Source: an uncultured Oscillospiraceae bacterium
GTDB taxonomy: Bacteria > Bacillota > Clostridia > Oscillospirales > Oscillospiraceae
Assembly: GCA_934552825.1 (NCBI GenBank)
Contig: CAKTEQ010000007.1
Location: 1-28,403, forward strand
DNA: 28,403 nt
Direction of reading: 5' to 3'
Shown: piece by piece, positions 14,065 through 22,505 of the stretch
How the letters are laid out: each line of letters starts with the position of its first letter
Numbering within the stretch: the first letter of the stretch is position 1
The notes under the pieces: generated by a model
What the model saw: only the letters and a program-made list of their open reading frames with translations
What the model was told of the DNA's origin: nothing
Databases searched by the model: none
Program-made: the position numbers and the translations under genes

Positions 14065-14799
14065 TAGCGCCCTGCCGTCAGGCAGGGTGAATAACTCAGC
14101 GGTTACCGTGTCCTTTTCCAGGAGTGTCGTCTCCATATTATATATGGTCTCTCCGGCAACGGTGCGCTCTGCCCGCAGAAGAATACCATCCTCCGCCGAC
14201 ACCCAGAATTTTGTCTCGATGCCGTTTTTCTCCATGGTCGCGTATATGCAGCTCGTGCCGTTCAGCTTTTCGTAACCCGCCCCTGTAATGCAGGTCCGGT
14301 CCACGCTGATTATGTCCTCATATGTGTACATCATCATAGCGTCATCGGCGCCGAAATTGCCCGCCGCACCCTCAAAGAGCCGGTCCGGCGCGTCACTGTA
14401 CCAGATATACACTTTCCCTCCGGCGGTAACTGTGTTCTTTATGGTGCTGTCCGGCTGCCCGATGGCGGCGCAGCTCATCGAGTCCATAACCCACAGATTC
14501 CCCGTCACCGTCGTGGCGGCGCCTCTGGACCAGACTGTAACCCGCACCTGAAGATGGTAGTTCTCCGGGCGCTCCAGGACAGCCACGATATCCGGCACTG
14601 TCTCCGCTGTGACATCAACTATCTCTCCGCCGTACTCTCCCTCGCCGCTGCTGTGCTGTCCGCCGGTGTTCTCCGTGTCGGGCAGGACGACCTTCGCCGT
14701 ACTGCGGCTGAGGAATGAAAAATAGAGGATGCCCAGGACAGCCGCCACAAGCAGGATAGCCCCTGCCACCGCTATAACGGTAATGCGCCTCTTATCCAT
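14056..14799 (-). CDS. Membrane-anchored hypothetical protein, LolA/lipoprotein-like
   Basis: 247 residues with one N-terminal membrane helix (RRITVIAVAGAILLVAAVLG, about residues 4-28), then an extracytoplasmic domain opening with a serine/glycine-rich linker. The body has alternating beta-strand character (VRVTVWSRGAATTVTGNLWV, ETKFWVSAEDGILLRAERTV), a pattern shared with outer-membrane-lipoprotein carrier or sigma-regulator folds; that is a weak resemblance. ATG 14799 is used because GGGGG stands 6 bases upstream; ATG 14805 would sit directly on it. Last gene of the trpS operon, 16 bases after mnaA. Its 3' end overlaps the convergent 89-aa gene by 9 bases. Confidence 0.78.
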   Translation of the reverse strand: MDKRRITVIAVAGAILLVAAVLGILYFSFLSRSTAKVVLPDTENTGGQHSSGEGEYGGEIVDVTAETVPDIVAVLERPENYHLQVRVTVWSRGAATTVTGNLWVMDSMSCAAIGQPDSTIKNTVTAGGKVYIWYSDAPDRLFEGAAGNFGADDAMMMYTYEDIISVDRTCITGAGYEKLNGTSCIYATMEKNGIETKFWVSAEDGILLRAERTVAGETIYNMETTLLEKDTVTAELFTLPDGRALSA

Positions 14800-14815
14800 G
14801 AACATCCCCCTTTAT

Positions 14816-15964
14816 TTAATATCCGAACTGAGCGGGCGCCTTGTCTGTCACTCCGAAGTGCCAGAGTATCGCGTCCGCTATTCTCTCCGACGCCTTACCG
14901 TCCCCGTAGGGGTTTACTGCCCGCGCCATTTTCTGGTACTCGTTCTCATCTGTAAGGAGCTGCGCACCAAGGGAATATATCTCGCCCCTGTCCACGCCCG
15001 CTATCTTCACGGTCCCCGCCTCCACGGCTTCGGGCCGCTCTGTCTCCCTGCGCAGCACGAGGACAGGCTTGCCCAGCGCAGGCGCCTCCTCCTGGATGCC
15101 GCCGGAATCCGTCATGACCATGAAGCTGCGCGCCATGAGATTGTGCATATCTATCACGTTGAGGGGCTCCGTGAGGGTAACTCCCCGCGCTCCGCCCAGT
15201 ATCCGCTCCGCGGTGCTCCGCACGACCGGACTCATATGAACAGGATAGATTATCTCCACATCCGGAAAATTCTCCGCGAGGTCCCTTGCCGCGAGCATTA
15301 TATTCTCCAGCGGCTCTCCGTAGTTCTCCCGCCGGTGGGCCGTCATGAGGACTATCCTCTTGCCGGAGTTCACCGCCCTGTCCAGCTTTTCGTCTTCAAA
15401 CTTATAGTTCTCCCGCACCGACATGCTCAGCGCGTCGATTACCGTGTTGCCCGTGACGAATATATCGCCCTGCACAGCCTCACGGCGCAGATTTTCACTG
15501 TTCGCCTTTGTTGGGGAAAAGTGCAGATCCGCAATGCGTCCCACGAGCTGGCGGTTCATCTCCTCCGGATAGGGGGAGTATTTGTTATATGTCCGCAGCC
15601 CGGCCTCAACGTGACCGACCTTCACCCTGTGATAAAATGCTGAGAGTGCCCCGGCAAAAGTTGTGGATGTGTCCCCGTGGACAAGCACTATGTCCGGCTG
15701 CGCCTCCTCCAGCACCGCGTCCATCCCAGTTATCGTCCGCGCTGTAATAGAGGACAGGGTCTGACCCTCCTGCATTATATTCAGGTCATACTCAGGCTTA
15801 AGGGAGAACACGTCGAGCACACTGTCCAGCATCTGCCGGTGCTGCGCCGTTACACAGCAAATGCTCTCGATCTCCGCCCTGCGGCTCAGCTCCGCCGCGA
15901 GAGGCGCCATTTTTATTGCCTCAGGTCTTGTGCCGAAAACGGTCATGACCTTAATCTTCTTCAT
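14816..15964 (-). CDS. mnaA: UDP-N-acetylglucosamine 2-epimerase (non-hydrolysing)
   Basis: Makes UDP-N-acetylmannosamine for teichoic acid linkage units or other surface glycans. The 382 residues match MnaA/WecB from end to end: VFGTRPEAIKMAPL at the N-terminus, VHGDTSTTFAGALSAF, HVEAGLRT, MTAHRRENYG, TDSGGIQEEAPALGKPVLVLR with the catalytic glutamates, then ERPEAVEAGT. The start at 15964 overlaps the tagO 3' end by 14 bases; AGAG in the tagO tail acts as the ribosome site. Second step beside TagO in the same pathway. Confidence 0.96.
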   Translation of the reverse strand: MKKIKVMTVFGTRPEAIKMAPLAAELSRRAEIESICCVTAQHRQMLDSVLDVFSLKPEYDLNIMQEGQTLSSITARTITGMDAVLEEAQPDIVLVHGDTSTTFAGALSAFYHRVKVGHVEAGLRTYNKYSPYPEEMNRQLVGRIADLHFSPTKANSENLRREAVQGDIFVTGNTVIDALSMSVRENYKFEDEKLDRAVNSGKRIVLMTAHRRENYGEPLENIMLAARDLAENFPDVEIIYPVHMSPVVRSTAERILGGARGVTLTEPLNVIDMHNLMARSFMVMTDSGGIQEEAPALGKPVLVLRRETERPEAVEAGTVKIAGVDRGEIYSLGAQLLTDENEYQKMARAVNPYGDGKASERIADAILWHFGVTDKAPAQFGY

Positions 15965-17129
15965 GCTTCTCTTCCTCCGCCTGCTGTGGCTGGGTCTCCT
16001 GCGGTGTCTCCTGCGGTGTCTCCTCCGCCGGCTTCTCTTCCTCTGCGGAAGCCTCCTGCTCCGCGGCCTTTTCCTTTCTGCTCCCGGGCTTGCATCCCGT
16101 GAGATAGCCTGTCGCCCCGATGGCGCAGAATATACAGAGGGTTATGAGCAGCAGCATAGCTTTCAGCTCGCCGCTTGTGGTGAGCACCACGGCGCATACG
16201 CCGAGTATCGCGCTTATTACATAGAGTATCGCAACAGCCTGCTTCTGGCTCAAGCCCATGTCAATAAGTCTGTGGTGCACATGGCTTCTGTCCGCGTGCA
16301 TCGGGTTCTGACCCTTCACAGCGCGGCGGATGAAAGCAAACACGGTGTCAAATATGGGCAGCCCCAAAATCAGGAACGGCACCGCGAAGGACACAACAGC
16401 GTAAAATTTGAAAAGCCCCTGCACGGAGAGCGTCGCGAGGATAAATCCCAGGAAGGTAGCCCCCGTGTCCCCCATGAATATTTTCGCGGGGTTGATGTTA
16501 TATGGCAGGAAACCGATGCAGCCCCCCGCCAGCGCCGCCACCACTATGGCGACGTTAGGCTCTGACACCATCACTGCGATAGCCAGCATCGTCAGGGAGC
16601 ATATGGTGCTCACGCCCACAGCCAGCCCGTCAAGCCCGTCGATAAGGTTCACCGAGTTCGTGATGAGCACTATCCACAACACGGTTATTGGTATGCTCCA
16701 CCCGCCCAGCACCAGATAAGGCTGGTCACTGAAAACGTTCGGATTGGAAATAGACTCGATGCGCACGCCGTAATACACGGCGATGAGCGCCGCGAGTATC
16801 TGTACGATGAATTTGAGCCACGCGGGCAGCGGCATGATATCGTCGATCACGCCCAGCACCACTATAACCGCCGCGCCCATGAGTATGCCCTGCATCTGGC
16901 GGTTTATGTCCGCAAAAAGTATCACGCTCACCATAAACCCGAGGAATATGGCAAGTCCACCAAGGCGCGGTATGGGCACCTTGTGCATACGCCGTGAGTC
17001 CTTCGGCACGTCCATCGCGCCCACCTTCTGAGCAAAGCTCTTGACCACAGGCGTCAGCACAAATGCCACAGCCATAGCCACCACAAGGCTCAGCAGGGAA
17101 AAAACAATGAGTTTAACTTCACTGGTCAT
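15951..17129 (-). CDS. tagO: Undecaprenyl-phosphate N-acetylglucosaminyl 1-phosphate transferase
   Basis: Membrane enzyme that transfers GlcNAc-1-P from UDP-GlcNAc to undecaprenyl phosphate, the first step of wall teichoic acid or lipid-linked glycan synthesis. The 392 residues span about eleven membrane helices. Family motifs seen are RRMHKVPIPRLGGLAIF, the Asp-Asp in GVIDDIMPLPAW, NLIDGLDGLAVG, KIFMGDTGATF and the HIHH-like HADRSHVHHRL. AAGGAGC lies 8 bases before ATG 17129. Unlike most relatives it ends in a ~40-residue acidic tail rich in Glu, Pro and Gln with tandem repeats. Confidence 0.95.
   Translation of the reverse strand: MTSEVKLIVFSLLSLVVAMAVAFVLTPVVKSFAQKVGAMDVPKDSRRMHKVPIPRLGGLAIFLGFMVSVILFADINRQMQGILMGAAVIVVLGVIDDIMPLPAWLKFIVQILAALIAVYYGVRIESISNPNVFSDQPYLVLGGWSIPITVLWIVLITNSVNLIDGLDGLAVGVSTICSLTMLAIAVMVSEPNVAIVVAALAGGCIGFLPYNINPAKIFMGDTGATFLGFILATLSVQGLFKFYAVVSFAVPFLILGLPIFDTVFAFIRRAVKGQNPMHADRSHVHHRLIDMGLSQKQAVAILYVISAILGVCAVVLTTSGELKAMLLLITLCIFCAIGATGYLTGCKPGSRKEKAAEQEASAEEEKPAEETPQETPQETQPQQAEEEKHEED
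15994..16029. repeat. 12-base tandem repeat in the tagO tail
   Basis: Unit GTCTCCTGCGGT at 15994-16005 and 16006-16017, with a partial third copy at 16018-16029. On the coding strand it adds repeated Glu-Thr-Pro-Gln. Multiples of three keep the frame, so copy number could change without breaking the gene. Confidence 0.8.
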
Positions 17130-17142
17130 TATTAAAGCTCCT

Positions 17143-18141
17143 TCACTTCGCTATGAAGCCTACCTTTTTATAAACCTTGCTGAGCGTCCTGTTGGCGAGA
17201 TAGTTCGCTCTCTCCGCACCCTGCTTATAGAGGGACTCCAGATAATCCTTGTTCTTCAGCAGGTCCTCCGTCTTCTCACGGATGGGGCGCAGTATCTCCA
17301 CGACGGCCTCGCCGACAGCGGGCTTGAAAGCGCCGTAGCCCTGACCGCGGAACTCTTCCTCTATCTCCTCAAAGCTCTTTCCCGTAGCCACGGAATAGAT
17401 GCTCATGAGGTTATTGACGCCCGCCTTCTCAGGGGCGTATTTAATCTCGCTGCCGCTGTCCGTGACAGCCTTTTTGAACTTGCGCATGATGTCCTCGGGC
17501 TTGTCCAGCAGGAGGATGAAGGAGTTGGGGTTTTCTCCGGACTTGCTCATCTTCTTTTCCGGCTCGGTGAGGCTCATTATTCTCGCGCCAGTCTTGGGGA
17601 TATAAGGCTCTGGCATTTTGAAAACGTCGCCGTAGATGCCGTTGAAGCGGTTTGCCACGTCCCGCGCCAGCTCCACGTGCTGCTTCTGATCCGCGCCCAC
17701 GGGCACGAGGTCAGTCTGATAAAGGAGAATATCCGCTGCCATGAGCGCGGGATAGGTGAAAAGGCCGGCATTTATATTCTCCGGGTGCCGCGTGCTCTTG
17801 TCCTTGAACTGTGTCATACGGCTCAGCTCGCCGAACATTGTATAGCAGCTGAGCACCCAGCTCAGCTCGGCGTGTGCCGGGACATGGCTCTGGATGAACA
17901 TGACATTTTTCTCCGGATCAAGTCCGCAGGCTATATACTGGGCGTAGAGTTCCAGCGTCCTGCGGCGCAGGGCGGCGGGCTCCTGGCGCACGGTTATGGC
18001 GTGCATATCCACAACGCAGTAGATGCAGTTGTATTCATCCTGAAGGTCCACCCAGTTTTTAAGGGCACCGAGGTAATTGCCGAGAGTTATGGCTCCGCTG
18101 GGCTGAACGCCGCTGAATATGGTTTTCTTTGTCTGTTCCAT
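17143..18141 (-). CDS. trpS: Tryptophanyl-tRNA synthetase
   Basis: 332 residues, normal for class Ic bacterial TrpRS. The HIGH-like motif TLGN (19-22) follows FSGVQPSGA, and the KMSKS motif (197-201) is intact. Internal signatures DLVPVGADQKQHVELARD and LLYQTDLVPVGADQ bind tryptophanyl adenylate. AGAGGT precedes ATG 18141. It heads the minus operon trpS-tagO-mnaA-membrane protein (gaps of 13 bases or overlaps). I see no T-box in its short leader. Confidence 0.97.
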   Translation of the reverse strand: MEQTKKTIFSGVQPSGAITLGNYLGALKNWVDLQDEYNCIYCVVDMHAITVRQEPAALRRRTLELYAQYIACGLDPEKNVMFIQSHVPAHAELSWVLSCYTMFGELSRMTQFKDKSTRHPENINAGLFTYPALMAADILLYQTDLVPVGADQKQHVELARDVANRFNGIYGDVFKMPEPYIPKTGARIMSLTEPEKKMSKSGENPNSFILLLDKPEDIMRKFKKAVTDSGSEIKYAPEKAGVNNLMSIYSVATGKSFEEIEEEFRGQGYGAFKPAVGEAVVEILRPIREKTEDLLKNKDYLESLYKQGAERANYLANRTLSKVYKKVGFIAK

Positions 18142-18163
18142 TTATCTGACCTCTATTTCCGGC

Positions 18164-18179
18164 GTGCTGTGTACAGCAC
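18164..18179 (-). other. Small hairpin in the trpS leader
   Basis: GTGCTGT (18164-18170) pairs with ACAGCAC (18173-18179) in the ~60-base leader between the promoter and trpS. It has no T-run, so it may only affect stability or translation. Confidence 0.4.
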
Positions 18180-18206
18180 ATCCATTTTAGCATTTTATAC
18201 TTTGAT

Positions 18207-18235
18207 ATAATACCACAACTCCCCCGGGTAATCAA
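18207..18235 (-). promoter_or_regulatory. Promoter of the trpS operon
   Basis: On the minus strand, TTGATT (18235-18230), 17-base spacer and TATTAT (18212-18207). It is back to back with the gltX promoter, whose -35 starts 7 bases away. Confidence 0.7.
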
Positions 18236-18241
18236 TATCCC

Positions 18242-18270
18242 TTGACAAGCGGGAGCGCTAAACTTAAAAT
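18242..18270 (+). promoter_or_regulatory. Promoter of gltX
   Basis: TTGACA (18242-18247), 17-base spacer, TAAAAT (18265-18270). The predicted start near 18277 leaves a leader of about 47 bases. Confidence 0.72.
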
Positions 18271-18323
18271 GTACGGAGAATACTGTTATGCTCGAAGGAA
18301 CATATTTGGGGGAGGAAAAACAC

Positions 18324-19802
18324 ATGGAGCTTGATATGAAGTGGTTCCAGGAGATGGAGAGCCACATTCCCACCGGGGAGGTCCGCACGCGCTTCGCGCC
18401 CAGCCCCACCGGATATATGCACGTGGGCAACCTGCGCACCGCTCTCTACACTTACCTTATTGCCCGCCACGCGGGGGGCAAGTTCATCCTGCGCATCGAA
18501 GACACCGACCAGGGACGTCTTGTGGAGGGCGCGGTGGACGTTATCTACAAAACCATGAAGGACTGCGGTCTCGACCATGACGAGGGTCCCGATGTGGGTG
18601 GTCCCGTCGGCCCCTATGTACAGACGGAACGCCGCCCCTTCTATAAAAAATACGCGGAGCTTCTCGTATCCCGCGGCCACGCCTATTACTGCTTCTGCGA
18701 AAAGTGCGAATCCGAGGAGGACTCCGGAGTTTTTGACCGGGATGACGATCCCTGCCGCACCATGTCCCCCGAGGATATGGAGAAGAACCTGGCTGAGGGG
18801 CGGCCCTACGTCATCCGCCAGCGCATCCCCCACGAGGGCAGCACAACCTTTCATGATGAGATCTTCGGAGATATCACCGTGGAGAACAAGACGCTGGACG
18901 ACCAGGTCCTCATCAAGCGGGACGGCCTGCCCACATACAATTTTGCAAACGTTGTGGATGACCACATGATGGGTATAACCCACGTTGTCCGCGGCAGTGA
19001 ATACCTCTCCTCCGCTCCGAAGTACAACCTCCTCTACGAGGGCTTTGGCTGGGAGATACCAAAGTATGTCCACTGCTCCCCCGTAATGCGGGATCAGTCC
19101 AACAAGATGTCCAAACGTCACGGGGACCCCTCTTACGAGGATCTCATTGCCCAGGGATTCCTCACGGACGCCGTTGTCAACTACGTCGCTCTTCTGGGCT
19201 GGAGCCCCGGAGGCGAGCAGGAGTTCTTCACCGTGGACGAGCTTGTGAAGGCCTTTGACATAAAGGGCATCTCCAAGTCCCCCGCAATATTCGATATTGA
19301 AAAGCTGAGATATTTCAACAGCTCCTATATCCGCGCTCTGTCTCCGGAACAGTTCCACACTCTCGCCCTGCCCTATATAAAGCAGGCGGTAAAGAAGCCG
19401 CTGGACACCAGCGCAATTGCGGAGCTGCTCCACCAGCGCTGCGAGGTCCTCAACGACATACCCGCCCAGCTGGACTTCTTCGACGAGCTGCCCGAGTATG
19501 ACACAGAGCTCTTTGTCCACAAGAAGTCCAAGAGTGACAAGGTGTCCTCTCTCGAGATACTCAACGCTGTGATCCCCCTGTTCCGCTCCATTGAGAACTG
19601 GGACGATGAGAGCATCCACGGCGCGCTCGTCTCCCTGGCGGAGAAGCTTGAGGTCAAAAACGCGAAGGTCATGTGGCCAGTGCGTATCGCCGCCGCGGGC
19701 AAGGCTGTAACTCCCGGAGGTGCCGTTGAGATATGCCGCATCCTCGGCAAAGAGGAGACTCTCCGCCGCCTTGAATTGGGCGCCGCTAAACTCGCCGAAT
19801 AA
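18324..19802 (+). CDS. gltX: Glutamyl-tRNA synthetase
   Basis: 492-residue class Ib synthetase that charges tRNA-Glu (and often tRNA-Gln in Firmicutes lacking GlnRS). HIGH motif as HVGN (33-36) within RFAPSPTGYMHVGNLRTALY; KMSKR at 261-265. A cysteine cluster (CFCEKCESEE) sits near the acceptor-binding domain. ATG 18324 is chosen for GGGGGAGG 8 bases upstream; ATG 18288 is in frame and also has a modest GGAG. Own promoter, and terminated just before ypeB. Confidence 0.96.
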   Translation: MELDMKWFQEMESHIPTGEVRTRFAPSPTGYMHVGNLRTALYTYLIARHAGGKFILRIEDTDQGRLVEGAVDVIYKTMKDCGLDHDEGPDVGGPVGPYVQTERRPFYKKYAELLVSRGHAYYCFCEKCESEEDSGVFDRDDDPCRTMSPEDMEKNLAEGRPYVIRQRIPHEGSTTFHDEIFGDITVENKTLDDQVLIKRDGLPTYNFANVVDDHMMGITHVVRGSEYLSSAPKYNLLYEGFGWEIPKYVHCSPVMRDQSNKMSKRHGDPSYEDLIAQGFLTDAVVNYVALLGWSPGGEQEFFTVDELVKAFDIKGISKSPAIFDIEKLRYFNSSYIRALSPEQFHTLALPYIKQAVKKPLDTSAIAELLHQRCEVLNDIPAQLDFFDELPEYDTELFVHKKSKSDKVSSLEILNAVIPLFRSIENWDDESIHGALVSLAEKLEVKNAKVMWPVRIAAAGKAVTPGGAVEICRILGKEETLRRLELGAAKLAE

Positions 19803-19812
19803 TTTTGAGGAT

Positions 19813-19857
19813 AAAAAACCCTTTTCCGCTAAAAATAGCAGCGGAAAGGGGTTTTTT
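19813..19857 (+). terminator. gltX terminator overlapping the ypeB ribosome site
   Basis: An 18-bp stem with one G-U pair (19813-19830 with 19840-19857), ending in TTTTTT. The right arm holds AAAGGGG, the only ribosome site for the ATG at 19859. Confidence 0.85.
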
Positions 19858-19858
19858 C

Positions 19859-21223
19859 ATGACTGAATTTTTCAAAAATCTCAAAACTCGCACACTTGTA
19901 CGCATCATAACAGGGGCGGCTGCCGTGATCCTGCTGCTCATCGGCGCTCTTCTTGCTGAGCGGAGCCGCACAAATATGTACAGAGACTATACACAGCAGC
20001 GTTACCAGCACGCTTTTTCCGACTTTGTCTCCGCCGTTCAGGAGATGAATACCTCCATGCAGAAATGCACCTTCTCCTCGTCGAAGCCTATGCTGGCATC
20101 CACCTGCACGGACGTATACGCGAAGGCGCTATCCGCCACGTCCAATCTCAGCCAGCTGCCTTTGTCGGCACTGAATCTGGAGAACACCGCCGCTTTCATA
20201 AACCGCGTCGGCGACTATGCTCTCTATCTCTCCAAGGCGGCGGGCAGAGGCGGCATAACCGAAGAGGAGCGGGAGAATTTGACCTCCCTTCAGGATACCG
20301 CCGGAGTCCTTACCCAAAACCTCACGGAGCTGCTGGGTGAGATACAGAACGGCAACATGGACTTTTCGGACATGCTTGACGCCTCCGACGCCATCTCTGC
20401 GGAGGATCTGGGTGCAGTAATGTCCTCTCTGAGCTCCATGGAGCAGGAATTCCCTGAGGTCCCCACCCTCATATATGACGGGCCCTTCTCACAGCACATG
20501 GAGGACAGCTCTCCCGCCATGCTCGCGGACGCCGCGGAAATGAGCGACGAAGAGCTTCTCAGCAGCGCTGCCGCCTTTTTCTCCCTGCGGGAACAGGCTC
20601 TGACGCCCGCAGGCGAGGGGAGCGGCGGGATAAAGACCATCTTTTACAGCGCCAGCGTAGACGGAGGCGAGATGTATATAGAGGTCAGCCGTCTTGGCGG
20701 CTTTGTCCTCAACATGTTCAATTCCCGCGCTGTTTATGAAGCAGTCCTCTCCCCCGACGCCGCCGTCGGCAAGGCGCAGCAGCTTCTCATGAAAAACGGC
20801 ATAAAGAGCATGGACATGACATACTATCAGGTAAAGAACAATATTCTCACAGCCAACTTCGCCTATACCCGGGACGGCATAATATTCTACACTGACCTGA
20901 TAAAGGTCTCTGTGGCGCTGGATACCGGGCGTGTAGTCGGCTATGAGGCGTCCGGATATATCTCAAACCATACCAGCCGCACTCTTCCTGCAGTCTCAGT
21001 GCCTGCAGAAGAAGCTCAGAGTGCCGTTTCTCCAGATCTCAAAGTCCTCTCTCACGCCCTCGCCGTTATACCCACTGACGGGGAAAGCGAGGTTTTTTGC
21101 CACGAGTTTAAGTGCGAGGACAAAAACGGCGTCCACTGTCTTATCTACGTCAATGTGGAGACAGGTATCGAAGAGCGTATTCTGATCCTTCTTGAGGATG
21201 AGAGCGGCACCCTTACGATTTAA
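19859..21223 (+). CDS. ypeB: Germination protein YpeB
   Basis: Spore protein that holds the cortex-lytic enzyme SleB in place during dormancy. The 454 residues begin with a membrane anchor (about 14-33, TLVRIITGAAAVILLLIGALL), followed by the YpeB-specific helical region (YQHAFSDFVSAVQEMNTSMQKC, ATSNLSQLPLS). The C-terminal half holds PepSY-like repeats (VGKAQQLLMKNGIKSMDMTYYQ, FCHEFKCEDKNGVHCLIYVNVETG). The start is ATG 19859; the upstream in-frame TTG 19805 has no ribosome site. SleB is not adjacent, which is unusual for this gene pair. Confidence 0.9.
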   Translation: MTEFFKNLKTRTLVRIITGAAAVILLLIGALLAERSRTNMYRDYTQQRYQHAFSDFVSAVQEMNTSMQKCTFSSSKPMLASTCTDVYAKALSATSNLSQLPLSALNLENTAAFINRVGDYALYLSKAAGRGGITEEERENLTSLQDTAGVLTQNLTELLGEIQNGNMDFSDMLDASDAISAEDLGAVMSSLSSMEQEFPEVPTLIYDGPFSQHMEDSSPAMLADAAEMSDEELLSSAAAFFSLREQALTPAGEGSGGIKTIFYSASVDGGEMYIEVSRLGGFVLNMFNSRAVYEAVLSPDAAVGKAQQLLMKNGIKSMDMTYYQVKNNILTANFAYTRDGIIFYTDLIKVSVALDTGRVVGYEASGYISNHTSRTLPAVSVPAEEAQSAVSPDLKVLSHALAVIPTDGESEVFCHEFKCEDKNGVHCLIYVNVETGIEERILILLEDESGTLTI

Positions 21224-21227
21224 GCTC

Positions 21228-21255
21228 TTGAAAACTCCGCCCCGTGTGATAGAAT
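21228..21255 (+). promoter_or_regulatory. Probable promoter of cdd
   Basis: TTGAAA (21228-21233), 16-base spacer, TAGAAT (21250-21255), in the 75-base gap between ypeB and cdd. Confidence 0.5.
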
Positions 21256-21298
21256 AGTTTTGTTCCATGAGAACGAATAAACTCAGGGAGGTACTTCC

Positions 21299-21688
21299 AT
21301 GACAGACAGAGAACTTCTCACACTGGCGCACAATGCCATGCAGACGGCATATGTGCCCCACTCTGGCTTTAAGGTCGGCGCGGCTCTCGAATGCAGCGAC
21401 GGCAAGGTCTACACCGGCTGCAATGTGGAAAACTCCGCCCTCGGCTGCACCATCTGCGCCGAGCGCAATGCTGTAACCTCCGCCGTAGCGGACGGGCACC
21501 GGGACTTCGTGCGTATCGCGGTCGTCCCCTCCGGCGGTGATGATTTCTGCACCCCATGCGGCACCTGCCGTCAGGTCCTCGTAGAGTTCGCTCCGGAAAT
21601 GGAGGTGCTGTGCGCTAAGCCGGACGGGCGCTACGCAAGCTACCGGGCGGACGAACTGCTCCCCCATTATTTCAGGCTGAAACAATAA
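21299..21688 (+). CDS. cdd: Cytidine deaminase
   Basis: Converts cytidine and deoxycytidine to uridine forms in pyrimidine salvage. The 129-residue length matches the homotetrameric zinc type. Zinc ligands Cys53, Cys87 and Cys90 (CAERNAV and PCGTCRQ) and catalytic Glu55 are present. GGGAGG lies 7 bases before ATG 21299. Apparently monocistronic. Confidence 0.96.
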   Translation: MTDRELLTLAHNAMQTAYVPHSGFKVGAALECSDGKVYTGCNVENSALGCTICAERNAVTSAVADGHRDFVRIAVVPSGGDDFCTPCGTCRQVLVEFAPEMEVLCAKPDGRYASYRADELLPHYFRLKQ

Positions 21689-21799
21689 GATCCTGATCCT
21701 ATGTTCAAAAGGATTTCCGGTCTTACCCCGTCCGGAGACTACAATTACCCTTCCGTCCTTTGAGGCTCACTAGTAATTCAGATACCTCGGCATATACTG

Positions 21800-22348
21800 T
21801 TAAATGAACGCCGAGGACACGCTTTTAAATACCCTATCCACAAAGTGTATTATCTCATCTTTACCGAACTTGTCGTATCCTTCCACCACTGCGCTGAACA
21901 GTCCGTTCGACAAACAAAGGTACAGCAGTTCGATTTCGTCAACAGTCGCTCTTTTAAACTTTCTCCCCCATTCAGTCACACTAATATCATGAGCATAGGC
22001 TATCATCCTGCCAACAAGTGCCGCACCGCGCTGATTGAATATCAGTGTGCGGCAAACCTTTTCGTTGTCGTTTATGATGTCATATATGGAGGATACAAGA
22101 TCTGTTACGTCAACCGCCCGAACATAGTTCTTAATAGATTCCGCGAATTTCTTAAAAATATCATTTTCAATACTCTCAAGGAGCTCATAGCAATCTGAAT
22201 AATGTTTATAAAACGTGGCTCTGTTTAACTGCGCCCGTTCACATATCTCCTTTACGGTTATCTTATTCATGGGTTTTGTTTCCATGAGTTCCAGAAGAGC
22301 ATTTTTCAATACCATCTTAGTATATCTGACCCTCGCATCTGTTTTCAT
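21800..22348 (-). CDS. TetR-family regulator
   Basis: 182 residues. An N-terminal helix-turn-helix (about 30-50: ITVKEICERAQLNRATFYKHY) is followed by a helical C-terminal domain, where ligand binding would occur. ATG 22348 has GGAGG 6 bases upstream; ATG 22408 is in frame but unsupported. Divergent from the SDR gene, which is its likely target. Confidence 0.9.
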   Translation of the reverse strand: MKTDARVRYTKMVLKNALLELMETKPMNKITVKEICERAQLNRATFYKHYSDCYELLESIENDIFKKFAESIKNYVRAVDVTDLVSSIYDIINDNEKVCRTLIFNQRGAALVGRMIAYAHDISVTEWGRKFKRATVDEIELLYLCLSNGLFSAVVEGYDKFGKDEIIHFVDRVFKSVSSAFI

Positions 22349-22433
22349 TGCCGCCTCCACAAAAAGTTTACAAATTAAATCGACTCTCTTAAGAATTATG
22401 TCGACCATCTTTCAGTACAAGTGAATGTGTGCA

Positions 22434-22472
22434 TTGCCCTTTTCTCGCAGAAGATTATACTATACTTGAGTA
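22434..22472 (+). promoter_or_regulatory. Promoter of the SDR gene with a possible TetR operator
   Basis: TTGCCC (22434-22439), 16-base spacer, TATACT (22456-22461). The palindrome TACTTGAGTA (22463-22472) overlaps the initiation zone and could bind the divergent TetR protein. The palindrome is short, so the operator call is tentative. Confidence 0.4.
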
Positions 22473-22505
22473 AGATAATCAACACCTGTCGAAAGAGGGT
22501 TCGCT

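Noticed and set aside
17041..18210. 389-codon open frame antisense to trpS
   Set aside because: Shadow of a clear TrpRS; it covers the trpS promoter and has no recognisable domain.
18142..18235. T-box or tryptophan riboswitch before trpS
   Set aside because: The leader is only about 60 bases with a 7-bp hairpin; no specifier loop, T-box sequence or terminator/antiterminator pair is visible.
18264..19619. 451-codon open frame antisense to gltX
   Set aside because: Low-complexity Val/Gly/His composition and no ribosome site; gltX on the other strand has complete family motifs.
21689..21799. Structured RNA in the cdd-TetR gap
   Set aside because: TCCGG/CCGGA pairing exists, but it is short and lacks a T-run; nothing beyond an ordinary convergent gap can be supported.
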